64,000 nt of DNA from JAXGXT01 sp040772665 (GTDB lineage Bacteria > Bacillota > Clostridia > Lachnospirales > Anaerotignaceae). The stretch is from contig JAXGXT010000001.1 of NCBI GenBank assembly GCA_040772665.1, positions 1 through 64,000 of the forward strand, read 5' to 3'. Positions 16,638 to 25,165 of the stretch are shown here, one piece after another (within the stretch, counting starts at the first letter, position 1; each line of letters starts with the position of its first letter). The position numbers and the translations under genes are program-made. Below the pieces are notes generated by a model that had not been told where the DNA came from, searched no databases, and worked only from the letters and a program-made list of their open reading frames with translations.

Positions 16638-17843
16638 ATGAATAGCCAAAAACTAAAGGTTCAAATGCTTGGAAATGTGTCATTGCAGTATGATGGTATT
16701 CCCATTGTTCTTGAACGTACATCCACAACAAACGCAACTAAGCTCCTTTTATATTTACTTTATCACAGGGATAAAAAGATTTCAAAAGACACACTTATAA
16801 ATGTAATGTACGGTAATGAGGATATTATAAGTCCATCAAATAATTTAAAAGTAAATCTTTTTAGGCTTAGAAAAATTTTAGAAGCCTCAGCCCTGCCTCC
16901 CAATGAATATATTTCTTTTAAAGCAGGTTCATATTCTTTCAACAGTCTTATTCCTTTGGAAATAGATGTAGAAATTTTCACTTTATATGCAGAACAGGCA
17001 CTTACTAAAGATCTTCAAAAAGAAGAAAAACTTCTTTTGCTTCAAAAAGCAATTGAGGTCTATACAGGAGAATTTCTTCCAATGCTTTCAAGTATGCCCT
17101 GGGTGATTCTTGAAAACATTAAATATCGTGATTTATACATCAAATGTATACGTTCTGCAAATAATTTAATAGAAGAAAACGGCGATTTGCCTCTTATGCT
17201 TGACATTTGCAGTCGTGCCCTTAATATATATCCTTTTGATGAAGAAATTCATTTGCTTAAGATTAAATGCCTTATAGATATGAAAAACTATTTTGCGGCA
17301 TTATCCCATTATGAAGAAACCACGAAACTTTTTTATGAAGAACTGGGTGTTTCACCGTCAGAAAAAATGCTTACACTATATAAGCAAATGACAAGTAAAA
17401 TAAAACTAAACACTTCTAACATCAATCAAATAAAAGATGCCTTAAAGGAAAAAGAAAGCCCCTACGGTGCATATTACTGCAGCTATTTAGGCTTTGTGGA
17501 CAGCTATAGGTTTATTGTTCGTGTTATAGAAAGAACGGGACATTCAATTTTTCTTTCTCTTTTTACACTTACAAACCTGCGCGGCACCCCACTTGAAATA
17601 GGTGAAAAACTTTCCGAGGCTTCTGAGGCACTTCATGATGTAATAGGTTCTTCTTTAAGACGCGGAGATTTATACACAAGGTACAGCCCCAACCAATTTT
17701 TGGTTTTACTTATAGGTATAAACTATGAAAACTGTGAAATTGTTTCAAACAGAATTAAAACCAAATTTAAAGATGAGAAAAATATACGTGGCGTACGCCT
17801 TCAAAACACCTCCATCTCAGGAGCAGACTTAAACATTCGCTAA
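16638..17843 (+). CDS. BTAD-type transcriptional regulator with degenerate GGDEF-like C-terminus
   Basis: Probable DNA-binding activator. Residues 1-100 form an OmpR-like winged helix (VQMLGNVSLQYDG at the start and NNLKVNLFRLRKILE in the recognition region). Residues 110-255 form a bacterial transcriptional activator domain (BTAD) of TPR-like repeats (FLPMLSSMPWVILENIKYRDLYIKC; CSRALNIYPFDEEIHLLKIKCLI). Residues 275-400 look like a GGDEF-type fold: RRGDLYTRYSPNQFLVLL (341-358) has the flanking pattern of a GGDEF loop, but the loop itself is YSPNQF, so cyclase activity is unlikely. Targets are unknown. A ribosome binding site (AGGTGG) precedes the ATG. Confidence 0.8.
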   Translation: MNSQKLKVQMLGNVSLQYDGIPIVLERTSTTNATKLLLYLLYHRDKKISKDTLINVMYGNEDIISPSNNLKVNLFRLRKILEASALPPNEYISFKAGSYSFNSLIPLEIDVEIFTLYAEQALTKDLQKEEKLLLLQKAIEVYTGEFLPMLSSMPWVILENIKYRDLYIKCIRSANNLIEENGDLPLMLDICSRALNIYPFDEEIHLLKIKCLIDMKNYFAALSHYEETTKLFYEELGVSPSEKMLTLYKQMTSKIKLNTSNINQIKDALKEKESPYGAYYCSYLGFVDSYRFIVRVIERTGHSIFLSLFTLTNLRGTPLEIGEKLSEASEALHDVIGSSLRRGDLYTRYSPNQFLVLLIGINYENCEIVSNRIKTKFKDEKNIRGVRLQNTSISGADLNIR

Positions 17844-17849
17844 ATTAAA

Positions 17850-17897
17850 ATACACCCAAAATATTAAAGATTTTATTCTAAAATATTAGGGTGTATT
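17850..17897. terminator. Bidirectional terminator between BTAD regulator and HPr-like gene
   Basis: ATACACCC and GGGTGTAT arms enclose a second AAATATT-repeat stem, with A and T runs outside. It lies between two converging genes. Confidence 0.7.
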
Positions 17898-17929
17898 CTT
17901 TAAGTTTTAAATGTCTTCTTTTATTAATT

Positions 17930-18190
17930 TTATCCCATACTTTCTGCAATGTAGTTTAAAACCTTTTCAAGCACATTCTGCTCGTCAAGCCCGCTTACTT
18001 TAACAGTAATTTCATCACCATAGTTAACATCAAGCATAAGAAGACTTAAAAGACTTTTTGCGTTTGCGTGTTTTGTTCCTTTTACAATCTCAATGTCACA
18101 TTTGAATTTATATACATAAGATATAAACCGAGAAACCACGCTTGAATGAATGCCTTCCTTGTTTGAAATAACAATATTTTTTTCAACCAT
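17930..18190 (-). CDS. HPr-family phosphocarrier variant
   Basis: 86-residue HPr-fold protein. The start was placed at the ATG at 18188-18190 because an AGGAGG site lies just before it; a longer reading to 18232 would bury that site. With this start the numbering matches HPr exactly: the phospho-accepting His is residue 15 (GIHSSVV) and the regulatory Ser is residue 46 (NAKSLLSLLML). The normally invariant Arg17 of the HARPA motif is Ser here. Arg17 stabilises phospho-His, so phosphotransfer from enzyme I may be poor. A regulatory role like that of Crh, through Ser46 and CcpA, is one possibility. No PTS genes are nearby. Confidence 0.85.
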   Translation of the reverse strand: MVEKNIVISNKEGIHSSVVSRFISYVYKFKCDIEIVKGTKHANAKSLLSLLMLDVNYGDEITVKVSGLDEQNVLEKVLNYIAESMG

Positions 18191-18343
18191 TTTACAATGC
18201 CTCCTAAGATGTAGATTTTCCCCAAAATCCATGAAACAATGTTAACACACAAGTGTCTTTTTTTCAATTATAATTTCCTATTTTGAAGTTTGAAACAGCA
18301 TTCAGACAATTAATTTTAAACATTCGTAAAAAATTAAATTCTT

Positions 18344-18372
18344 TTGCATTTTCTACATAAAAAGGCTATAAT
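18344..18372 (+). promoter_or_regulatory. Promoter of metG
   Basis: TTGCAT (18344-18349), 17 bp, TATAAT (18367-18372). It predicts a leader of about 180 nt before metG. Confidence 0.75.
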
Positions 18373-18427
18373 ATCTATCATATCTGTATAGTAGATGAAA
18401 TGTTAATTTAAAAGACTTCCAAAAAGC

Positions 18428-18468
18428 TTTATCAAAATATACAAATCATTTTTTGGTATTTTGATAAA
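18428..18468 (+). promoter_or_regulatory. Hairpin in the metG leader
   Basis: A perfect 12-bp stem (18428-18439 TTTATCAAAATA with 18457-18468) around a 17-nt loop sits inside the long 5' leader of metG. I see no T-box core or other known riboswitch signature, so its role is open. Confidence 0.5.
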
Positions 18469-18560
18469 AATGCATTAATAAACTTGATTTTACAAGCTTT
18501 TAGAAAGCCATTAATAGTATAATCAGCATTTCTCAAGATTTTTTACCGGGAGGGTTTGTT

Positions 18561-20516
18561 TTGGAAAAAGAAAAATTTTATATAACAACACCGATTTATT
18601 ATCCAAGCGATAAACTGCACATAGGTCATTCATACTGCACCGTTGCTGCAGACGCTATGGCAAGATATAAAAGACTTCGCGGCTATGACGTTATGTTTCT
18701 TACAGGAACAGACGAGCATGGCCAAAAAATTGAACGTATTGCAACATCTCAGGGCGTAACCCCTAAAGAATATGTAGATAAAGTAGTTGACGGAATTAAA
18801 GAACTTTGGACGGCAATGGATATTTCTTATAATAAGTTTATAAGAACAACTGACGAAGAGCATGTTGAGGGTGTTAAAAAAATCTTTAAAAAACTCTATG
18901 ATAAAGGCGATATTTATAAATCCTCATACGAAGGGCTTTACTGCACACCGTGTGAAACCTTTTTTACAGAACATCAGCTTGTTGATGGAAAATGCCCTGA
19001 CTGCGGGCGTGAAGTAGAAAAAATTAAAGAAGAAAGCTATTTCTTTAAACTCTCAAAATATCAGGACAGGCTTATAGAGCTTATAGAAAACAATCCCGGC
19101 TTTCTTGAGCCTCGCTCAAGACAAACTGAAATGCTCTCAAACTTTTTAAGACCCGGCCTTGAAGATCTTTGTGTAAGCAGAACGTCTTTTAAATGGGGTA
19201 TTCCTGTGGATTTTGACCCGGGACATATTGTTTATGTTTGGGTTGATGCCCTTTCAAACTATATAACAGCCTTGGGCTATGGAACAGACCATGATCAGCT
19301 TTATAAAAAATATTGGCCTGCAGACATTCACCTTGTTGGAAAAGAAATTGTGCGCTTCCACTCAATAATATGGCCTGCAATGCTTATGAGCCTTGAAGAG
19401 CCTCTTCCAAAACAAATCTTTGGCCATGGCTGGCTTATAATTGACGGCGGAAAAATGTCAAAATCAAAGGGCAATGTTGTTGACCCTAAGGTGCTTGTGG
19501 AAAAATACGGCCTTGACGCAATACGTTATTTCCTTTTAAGAGAAGTTGCCTTTGGACAAGACGGCAACTTTACAAATGAGGCACTTATACAAAGAATTAA
19601 TGCAGACCTTGCCAATGACCTTGGAAACCTTGTTTCAAGAACAGTGGGAATGATTGATAAATATTTCGGCGGAATCCTTCCCTGTTTGCAAAAAGAAACT
19701 GCGTTTGATTCTGACCTTATTAAAACCGCTTCAACAACAGTTGAAAACTTTCAAAATGTCATGGACAAAATGCTTTTTAGCGATGCATTAAGCGAGCTTT
19801 GGGTTCTTATAAGAAGAACAAATAAATATATTGATGAAACCCAGCCTTGGATTCTTTGTAAAGATGAAAATAAACAGGGAGAGCTTGCGGGGGCTTTATA
19901 TAACGTGGCGGAAAGCATAAGAATTATCTCCATAATGCTTCAACCCTTTATGACAAAAACACCAAGCCTTATATGGAAACAGTTTAATATTGAAGATGAA
20001 AAACTTACCGAATGGGATTCTATTAAAACCTGGGGCCTTCTTTCAAAAAACATTGCAATTACAAAAGGAGAAACTCTTTTCCCAAGAATTGATATGAAAA
20101 AAGAACTTGAAATGCTTGAAGAGGCTCAAAAAGCAGCTCAGGCACAAAGTGTTGCAAATCAAGCAAAACCTCAAGAAGAAGAAACTTTTGAAGAAATTAC
20201 AATCGACGATTTTTCTAAAATTCAGCTTGTTACAGGCGAGGTAATTGCAAGCGAAAATGTTAAGGGCAGCAAAAAGCTTCTTAAAAACACGGTTAAGCTT
20301 GGTGAAGAAACAAGAACAATTCTTTCGGGAATAGCAAAGTTTTATACTCCTGAGGAAATGGTTGGCAAAAAGGTTGTTGTTGTGGCAAACCTTGCCCCAA
20401 GGAAGATGATGGGCGAAGTTTCACACGGCATGATTCTTTGTGCAGAAGACAGCCGGGGAAACCTTTCTTTGGTAACAGATGACAAGGAGTTTCCAAGCGG
20501 TGCAGGGGTAAGATAA
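18561..20516 (+). CDS. metG: Methionyl-tRNA synthetase
   Basis: Charges tRNA-Met with methionine. The 651-residue protein has the class I catalytic core with LHIGHSY near residue 20 and KMSKSKGN near residue 300, a zinc knuckle (CTPC ... CPDC, about residues 127-147), the anticodon-binding helical domain, and a C-terminal EMAP-like tRNA-binding domain (about 545-651, DFSKIQLVTGEV onward). It starts with TTG at 18561, supported by a GGGAGGG site 8 nt upstream. The TatD gene follows, as in many Firmicutes. Confidence 0.97.
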   Translation: MEKEKFYITTPIYYPSDKLHIGHSYCTVAADAMARYKRLRGYDVMFLTGTDEHGQKIERIATSQGVTPKEYVDKVVDGIKELWTAMDISYNKFIRTTDEEHVEGVKKIFKKLYDKGDIYKSSYEGLYCTPCETFFTEHQLVDGKCPDCGREVEKIKEESYFFKLSKYQDRLIELIENNPGFLEPRSRQTEMLSNFLRPGLEDLCVSRTSFKWGIPVDFDPGHIVYVWVDALSNYITALGYGTDHDQLYKKYWPADIHLVGKEIVRFHSIIWPAMLMSLEEPLPKQIFGHGWLIIDGGKMSKSKGNVVDPKVLVEKYGLDAIRYFLLREVAFGQDGNFTNEALIQRINADLANDLGNLVSRTVGMIDKYFGGILPCLQKETAFDSDLIKTASTTVENFQNVMDKMLFSDALSELWVLIRRTNKYIDETQPWILCKDENKQGELAGALYNVAESIRIISIMLQPFMTKTPSLIWKQFNIEDEKLTEWDSIKTWGLLSKNIAITKGETLFPRIDMKKELEMLEEAQKAAQAQSVANQAKPQEEETFEEITIDDFSKIQLVTGEVIASENVKGSKKLLKNTVKLGEETRTILSGIAKFYTPEEMVGKKVVVVANLAPRKMMGEVSHGMILCAEDSRGNLSLVTDDKEFPSGAGVR

Positions 20517-20633
20517 ATATAAAAGACAGCCTGATGTTTTACGAATATTTTCCCTAATATATAAATTAGTGAAGTTTTAGTGAATTATTCAGACAGACTT
20601 ATTATAGCAATTTTGTCAAAGAGTTTACTATCG

Positions 20634-20656
20634 CCCTAAGTCTTATGGCTTAGGGT
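20634..20656 (+). repeat. Small dyad upstream of the TatD gene
   Basis: CCCTAAG and CTTAGGG arms around an 8-9 nt loop, ending about 30 bp before the TatD start codon. It is not followed by a T run on the plus strand, so it is a structured leader element rather than a terminator. Confidence 0.4.
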
Positions 20657-20685
20657 GAATTTCTATATAAGAAAGGAAGAATTTT

Positions 20686-21447
20686 ATGTATTTTGACAGT
20701 CACGCACATTATGATGACAGACGTTTTGACCAAGACAGATATAAACTAATAGAATATATGCACGAAAACGGTGTTGACTATATTCTTAATTCAGGAGAAA
20801 GCCTTCGTGCCATAAAAAAAGGCCTTAGTCTTGCGGAAAAATATGATTTTATTTACACAGCCGTAGGCATACACCCTCACAACGTGGCAAGTCTTGCAGA
20901 TGAAGACATGTCTATAATAAAGCTTTATGCAAAAAAGCCGAAAGTAATGGCAATAGGAGAAATCGGTTTAGATTTTTATTACGATAACTCTCCAAGGGAT
21001 TTACAGAGAAAGTGGTTCAGGGAACAGCTTAAAATTGCCAAAGACCTTGACATGCCTGTTATAATTCACAGCCGTGATGCAGACAAGGAATGTTTCGACA
21101 TTATAAAAGAAAGCGGAGTAAGAAAAGGTGTAATACACTGCTACAGCGGAAGCTATCAAATGGCTCTTGATTATGTTAAAATGGGTTTTTATATTGGAAT
21201 CGGCGGCGTTGTAACATATTCTAACGCAAGAAAGCTTGTGGAAGTAACAGAAAAATGTCCTCTTGAAAGCATTTTAATAGAAACCGACTGCCCATACCTT
21301 TCCCCTGTGCCCAACAGAGGAAAACGAAACGACTCTACAAATCTTAAATATGTTGTTGATAAAATTGCCGAAATAAAAAATCTTTCACACGAGAAAGTTG
21401 CTTTTGAAACCTGTGAAAACGCAAAAAAACTTTTTGGCATTAAATAA
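20686..21447 (+). CDS. TatD family metal-dependent deoxyribonuclease
   Basis: 253-residue TIM-barrel hydrolase of the TatD/YabD family. Metal ligands are visible: FDSHAHYDD at the start, IGEIGLDFYYD near residue 90, IIHSRDAD near 125, VIHCYSGS near 150 and ETDCPYLSPVPNRGKRND near 205. Family members act as 3'-5' exonucleases in DNA repair or quality control. Length is normal. It lies between metG and a 3D-domain gene, the same order as metS-yabD-yabE in Bacillus subtilis. Confidence 0.94.
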   Translation: MYFDSHAHYDDRRFDQDRYKLIEYMHENGVDYILNSGESLRAIKKGLSLAEKYDFIYTAVGIHPHNVASLADEDMSIIKLYAKKPKVMAIGEIGLDFYYDNSPRDLQRKWFREQLKIAKDLDMPVIIHSRDADKECFDIIKESGVRKGVIHCYSGSYQMALDYVKMGFYIGIGGVVTYSNARKLVEVTEKCPLESILIETDCPYLSPVPNRGKRNDSTNLKYVVDKIAEIKNLSHEKVAFETCENAKKLFGIK

Positions 21448-21627
21448 ATTTTAAAACTGTATACACAATGGTAAATTATTACATTTATTGTTGTGAAACT
21501 GTACAAACTTATAATGTAAGTTTTTTCCTATACTGTTGTCATTATAGGAAAACCTCATAAAAATTAAGTGCAAAAACATAATGTATTAACAAAAGTGCAT
21601 GGAATATGACCTATTTTTGAAGTTTTA

Positions 21628-21656
21628 TTGCATAATTGTTACAGATGTGTTAATAT
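21628..21656 (+). promoter_or_regulatory. Promoter of the 3D-domain protein gene
   Basis: TTGCAT (21628-21633), 17 bp, TAATAT (21651-21656). It predicts a start near 21663 and a 165-nt leader. Confidence 0.7.
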
Positions 21657-21666
21657 ACTATTTGTA

Positions 21667-21728
21667 AAGATTAATGATTTGGATATGTCTATATGATATA
21701 TCCTTTTTTCCTGCAAATGATTAATCTT
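21667..21728 (+). promoter_or_regulatory. Long hairpin at the 5' end of the 3D-domain gene leader
   Basis: A 15-bp outer stem with one mismatch (21667-21681 with 21714-21728) encloses an inner GGATAT/ATATCC stem. It begins within about 5 nt of the predicted transcript start. No known riboswitch core is recognisable. It could protect the mRNA end or be an unrecognised switch. Confidence 0.5.
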
Positions 21729-21827
21729 AAAAATAATGGTCAATAATAAGCTTAATAGGAAAAAGTGGCATTTGCCCAAAAGGCATAAAAAGAAGAAATA
21801 AACGAGCCGCATTCCAGGGAGGTAAAA

Positions 21828-22796
21828 ATGACAAAAAGATTTAAAGTATTATGTATGGTGGTGGCTGCTCTCATCGTCTGTACAGGTACAGTTTCCGCCT
21901 ATAGCGGCGAAACAAAAAATGTAAAAGTAGTTGCTCTTGATTTAGACCAAAGATATGAAACAAAGGCAGATACCGTTGAAGAATTATTAAACGAAATAAA
22001 CTTAGTCGTTAATAATGAGGATTATATTTCAAAAGCAAAAGGCGAAAGACTTTTAAACAACGATATAATAGAGATTAAGAAAGCTATTCCCGTAATGCTA
22101 AGCATTGACAGCGTTCCAAAAATTGTTTACACAAGCCGTCAAAGTGTTGGTGAAGTTCTTAATGATTATGCTTTAGAACTGGGTTCAAGCTATCGTCTTA
22201 ACGATTCAACAGAAAAAACAAAAGTAACAAACAAAATGACCATTGAAATTATTACACAAAAGGAAACAATTTTAACCGAAACACAAGTTATTCCTTTTGA
22301 AACAAAGAAAATCGAAAATCCTGATGTTGTAAAGGGTTCGGAAAAAATTGTTCAGCAGGGAGAAGACGGAGAGGATAAGGTTACTTTGAAAAACAAATAT
22401 GAAGGAACCGTTCTTGTTTCTTCAGAGGTAGCAGGAAAAGTAACCATGAAAAAACCTATTGAACAGATAATCGAAGTGGGAACCAAAGATGTTCCATCAA
22501 TAGAGGGTTATGCATATTCAAGGGAAGTTACAATGACAGCAACAGGTTACACAAAATACGACCCCGGCTGTAACGACACAACAGCCACAGGAACAAAGGC
22601 AAGGCGAGGAGTTGTTGCAGTCGACCCTAAGGTGTTCCCATACGGAACCAAGTTTTATATCCCGGGTTATGGTGTAGGAATTGCCGAAGACTGCGGTGGT
22701 GCCATAAAAGGCAACAAGCTTGATTTATTTTACGACACAAAGGCTGAAGCCTATTCATGGGGCAGAAGAACTATTACAGTATACATTCTTGAATAA
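21828..22796 (+). CDS. Secreted YabE-like protein: DUF348, G5 and 3D domains
   Basis: Exported cell-wall protein of the YabE/Rpf-like group. The 322-residue protein has a signal peptide (about residues 1-24, ending TVSA), two DUF348 units (about 30-135), a G5 domain (about 140-220), and a C-terminal 3D domain (about 230-322) named after its catalytic aspartates, here seen in TGYTKYDPGCNDTTATG, VVAVDPKVFPYGT and NKLDLFYDT. The 3D domain is related to lytic transglycosylases such as MltA, so peptidoglycan cleavage is likely. The B. subtilis neighbours rnmV and ksgA do not follow here. A terminator is present. Confidence 0.9.
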   Translation: MTKRFKVLCMVVAALIVCTGTVSAYSGETKNVKVVALDLDQRYETKADTVEELLNEINLVVNNEDYISKAKGERLLNNDIIEIKKAIPVMLSIDSVPKIVYTSRQSVGEVLNDYALELGSSYRLNDSTEKTKVTNKMTIEIITQKETILTETQVIPFETKKIENPDVVKGSEKIVQQGEDGEDKVTLKNKYEGTVLVSSEVAGKVTMKKPIEQIIEVGTKDVPSIEGYAYSREVTMTATGYTKYDPGCNDTTATGTKARRGVVAVDPKVFPYGTKFYIPGYGVGIAEDCGGAIKGNKLDLFYDTKAEAYSWGRRTITVYILE

Positions 22797-22806
22797 AAAA
22801 TTATCA

Positions 22807-22837
22807 AACCACTTGTTTACAGCAAGTGGTTTTTTTA
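22807..22837 (+). terminator. Terminator after the 3D-domain gene
   Basis: AACCACTTG pairs with CAAGTGGTT around a 7-nt loop and is followed by seven T. A second hairpin (AAGCGGCTG/CAGCCGCTT) follows at about 22847-22870. Confidence 0.9.
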
Positions 22838-22871
22838 TGCACTAAAAAGCGGCTGTTTTCACAGCCGCTTG

Positions 22872-22995
22872 GGTATGTTTAAAAAGTAAAAACCTTGGGC
22901 TTTGCCCAAACCCATTCGCTTTTTGAAAAAAGCGAAACAAAAACTTTTATTAAAACCGCATAAATATGCGGTTTTATGTGGGTCAAGAGGAAAGC
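22872..22995 (+). repeat. Type C repeat, diverged copy
   Basis: It contains CCTTGGGCTTTGCCCAA, CGCTTTTTGAAAAAAGCG, AAAACCGCAT/ATGCGGTTTT and GGGTCAAGAGG in the order seen in the reverse-strand type C element at 52045-52150. It lies downstream of a terminator between converging genes. Confidence 0.7.
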
Positions 22996-23010
22996 TGAAG
23001 ATAAGTGTCA

Positions 23011-23260
23011 CCATGACTTAATTATGATTTACAAAGAAATCCCGACCATTAAACCTTTATCCAAATCGTATATTCATACGGTTTGACGTAGATAAAACAA
23101 AAGGTTGAAAACAGACTCTGCCATAACTTAATTATGATTTACAAGGAAATCCCGACCATTAAACCTTTATCCAAATCGTATATTCATACGGTTTGACGTA
23201 AATAAAAGAAAAGGTTGAAAACAAACTCTGCCATAACTAAATTATAGTTTGTAAATCAAA
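23011..23260 (+). repeat. Tandem repeat, 110-bp period, about 2.3 copies
   Basis: Two nearly identical 110-bp units and a partial third. Landmarks such as ATTATGATTT recur at 23021 and 23131, and CCATAACT at 23121 and 23231. Each unit holds a CGTATATTCATACG hairpin, a relic of the AAAACCGCAT hairpin of the type C repeats. I see no coding frame across it. Confidence 0.85.
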
Positions 23261-23320
23261 TTCCTAATCATAGGAATTTATAAAAACAGCACAGCCCTTT
23301 TTTCCCCGCCGCCAAAGCCT

Positions 23321-25153
23321 TTATTCCACAGTAACACTTTTTGCAAGGTTTCTTGGCTGGTCAATATCAGTTCCGAGGCCCTTCGCAACATAATAAGCAA
23401 AAAGCTGGGTAGTAACATTGGCAACGATAGGCGCCGTAAGATAGCCTGAGCGAGGCACCACAATAACATCGTCAACTTGATTTTTTATAACCTCATCACC
23501 TTCAAGCACAATGGCAATTACACTTGCACCTCTTGCCTTAACCTCTTTTATGTTGCTTAAAGTCTTTTCAAAAAGCTCCTCCTGTGTAAGCATGGCAATA
23601 ACAAGTGTAGACGGCTCAATCATAGCTATAGGGCCGTGTTTAAGCTCACCTGCCGCATAAGCCTCACTATGAAGATATGCAATTTCTTTAAGCTTAAGGG
23701 AACTTTCCATAGAAATAAAATAGTCAAGACCTCTGCCAATATAGAAAACATTTTTGCTTTGTATATATTTTTCTGCAAGCATTTTTTCTGTCTCACATTT
23801 TTGAAGCACAGCAGAAATAAGGCTTGGCAGCATCTCAAAGTCCTCTTTTATTGCTTTAAACTCTTCTTTAGTCATTTTGCCAAGCTCCATGGCAATATGG
23901 AAAGCTATAAGCTCCATAGCAACAGTCTGTGCCGTAAATGCCTTTGTTGAGGCCACAGAAATTTCAGGCCCTGCAAGTATATAAAACACATCATCAGCTT
24001 CACGGGCTATGGAACTTCCCACAGCATTAACAACAGCAAGCACCCTTGCTTTATTCTTCTTTGCAATTCTTAAGGCCTCTAACGTATCGGCAGTTTCACC
24101 GCTTTGGGAAACAACAATCAAAAGTGTTCTCTCGTCAAGTATAGGGTTTTTATATCTAAATTCACTGGCAACCTCGGCAATAACAGGAATTCTGCAAGTT
24201 CTTTCTATTATTTCCTTACCCACAAGTCCTGCATGATATGCCGTTCCGCAGGCAACAACATAAATTCTGTCTATATTTGCCAAATCCTCTTTAGAAAGAG
24301 AAATATCTTCTAAATTAATTTTTCCCTGTGAAGAAATTCTGTGGTTTAAAATATCTTGAACAATTTTAGGCTGTTCTGATATTTCTTTTATCATAAAATG
24401 GTCATATCCGCCTTTTTCCGCAGCGTCAATGTTCCAATCAACATGATAAACTTCCCTGTCAACTTTATTTTTATTTTTATCAAATATTTCAATACTGTTT
24501 TCTTTAATTACAGCCACTTCGTTATTTTCAAGAAGATAAACTTCTCTTGTGTGATGAAGTATTGCCGGAATGTCAGAGGCAATAAAGTTTTCTCCTTTGC
24601 CTATACCTATAATAAGGGGGCAGTTTTTTCTTACAGCTATAATTGTGTCGGGATAGTCCTTGCAAAGTATTCCAAGGGCATATGCCCCTTCAATTTTATC
24701 AAGAACCATGAACACGCTTTCAAAAAAACCATTGCCTTGCTTATAATAATAGTCAATTAAATGCGCCACAGTTTCAGTATCAGTTTCCGAAACAAATTTA
24801 TAGCCTTTTGAAGATAAATCTTCTTTTATGTCCATATAATTTTCAATTATTCCGTTATGAACAACTGCAATGGCTCTGTCCTCACTCATGTGAGGGTGGC
24901 TGTTAACATCACTTGGTGCTCCATGTGTTGCCCAGCGTGTATGTCCAATGCCCAAATTTCCTTTTAACGGGGTTTCTTCAAGCCTTGCCGCAAGATTTTT
25001 AAGTTTTCCCTGCGTCTTTATTAAATTTATTTTGTTATCACTAAAAACTGCAATCCCTGCAGAATCATAACCTCTGTATTCCAGTTTGCTAAGCCCATCC
25101 ATAAGAATAGAGGGTGCTTGTTTGCTTCCTATATATCCAACTATTCCGCACAT
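23321..25153 (-). CDS. glmS: Glutamine-fructose-6-phosphate aminotransferase
   Basis: Makes glucosamine-6-phosphate from fructose-6-phosphate and glutamine, the entry to peptidoglycan precursors. The start was set at the ATG at 25151-25153 so that Cys follows Met (MCGIVGYIG): this Cys is the amidotransferase nucleophile after Met removal, and an AAGGAG site fits. The 610-residue product has the glutaminase domain (about 1-220), then two SIS sugar-isomerase domains (SQSGETADTLEALR near 350; GRGLDYFISMESSLKLKEIAY near 480) and the C-terminal PRNLAKSVTVE. No glmS ribozyme can fit in the 12-bp gap to glmM. Confidence 0.97.
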   Translation of the reverse strand: MCGIVGYIGSKQAPSILMDGLSKLEYRGYDSAGIAVFSDNKINLIKTQGKLKNLAARLEETPLKGNLGIGHTRWATHGAPSDVNSHPHMSEDRAIAVVHNGIIENYMDIKEDLSSKGYKFVSETDTETVAHLIDYYYKQGNGFFESVFMVLDKIEGAYALGILCKDYPDTIIAVRKNCPLIIGIGKGENFIASDIPAILHHTREVYLLENNEVAVIKENSIEIFDKNKNKVDREVYHVDWNIDAAEKGGYDHFMIKEISEQPKIVQDILNHRISSQGKINLEDISLSKEDLANIDRIYVVACGTAYHAGLVGKEIIERTCRIPVIAEVASEFRYKNPILDERTLLIVVSQSGETADTLEALRIAKKNKARVLAVVNAVGSSIAREADDVFYILAGPEISVASTKAFTAQTVAMELIAFHIAMELGKMTKEEFKAIKEDFEMLPSLISAVLQKCETEKMLAEKYIQSKNVFYIGRGLDYFISMESSLKLKEIAYLHSEAYAAGELKHGPIAMIEPSTLVIAMLTQEELFEKTLSNIKEVKARGASVIAIVLEGDEVIKNQVDDVIVVPRSGYLTAPIVANVTTQLFAYYVAKGLGTDIDQPRNLAKSVTVE

Positions 25154-25165
25154 GTTTTTCACTCC

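Noticed and set aside
18188..18232. Longer N-terminus for the HPr-like gene
   Set aside because: The 14 extra codons include the AGGAGG ribosome site and have no match to HPr, whereas the shorter start gives exact His15 and Ser46 numbering.
25154..25165. Possible glmS ribozyme
   Set aside because: Only 12 bp separate glmM and glmS, and the 110-nt leader of glmM has no ribozyme core. Control must be by another means.
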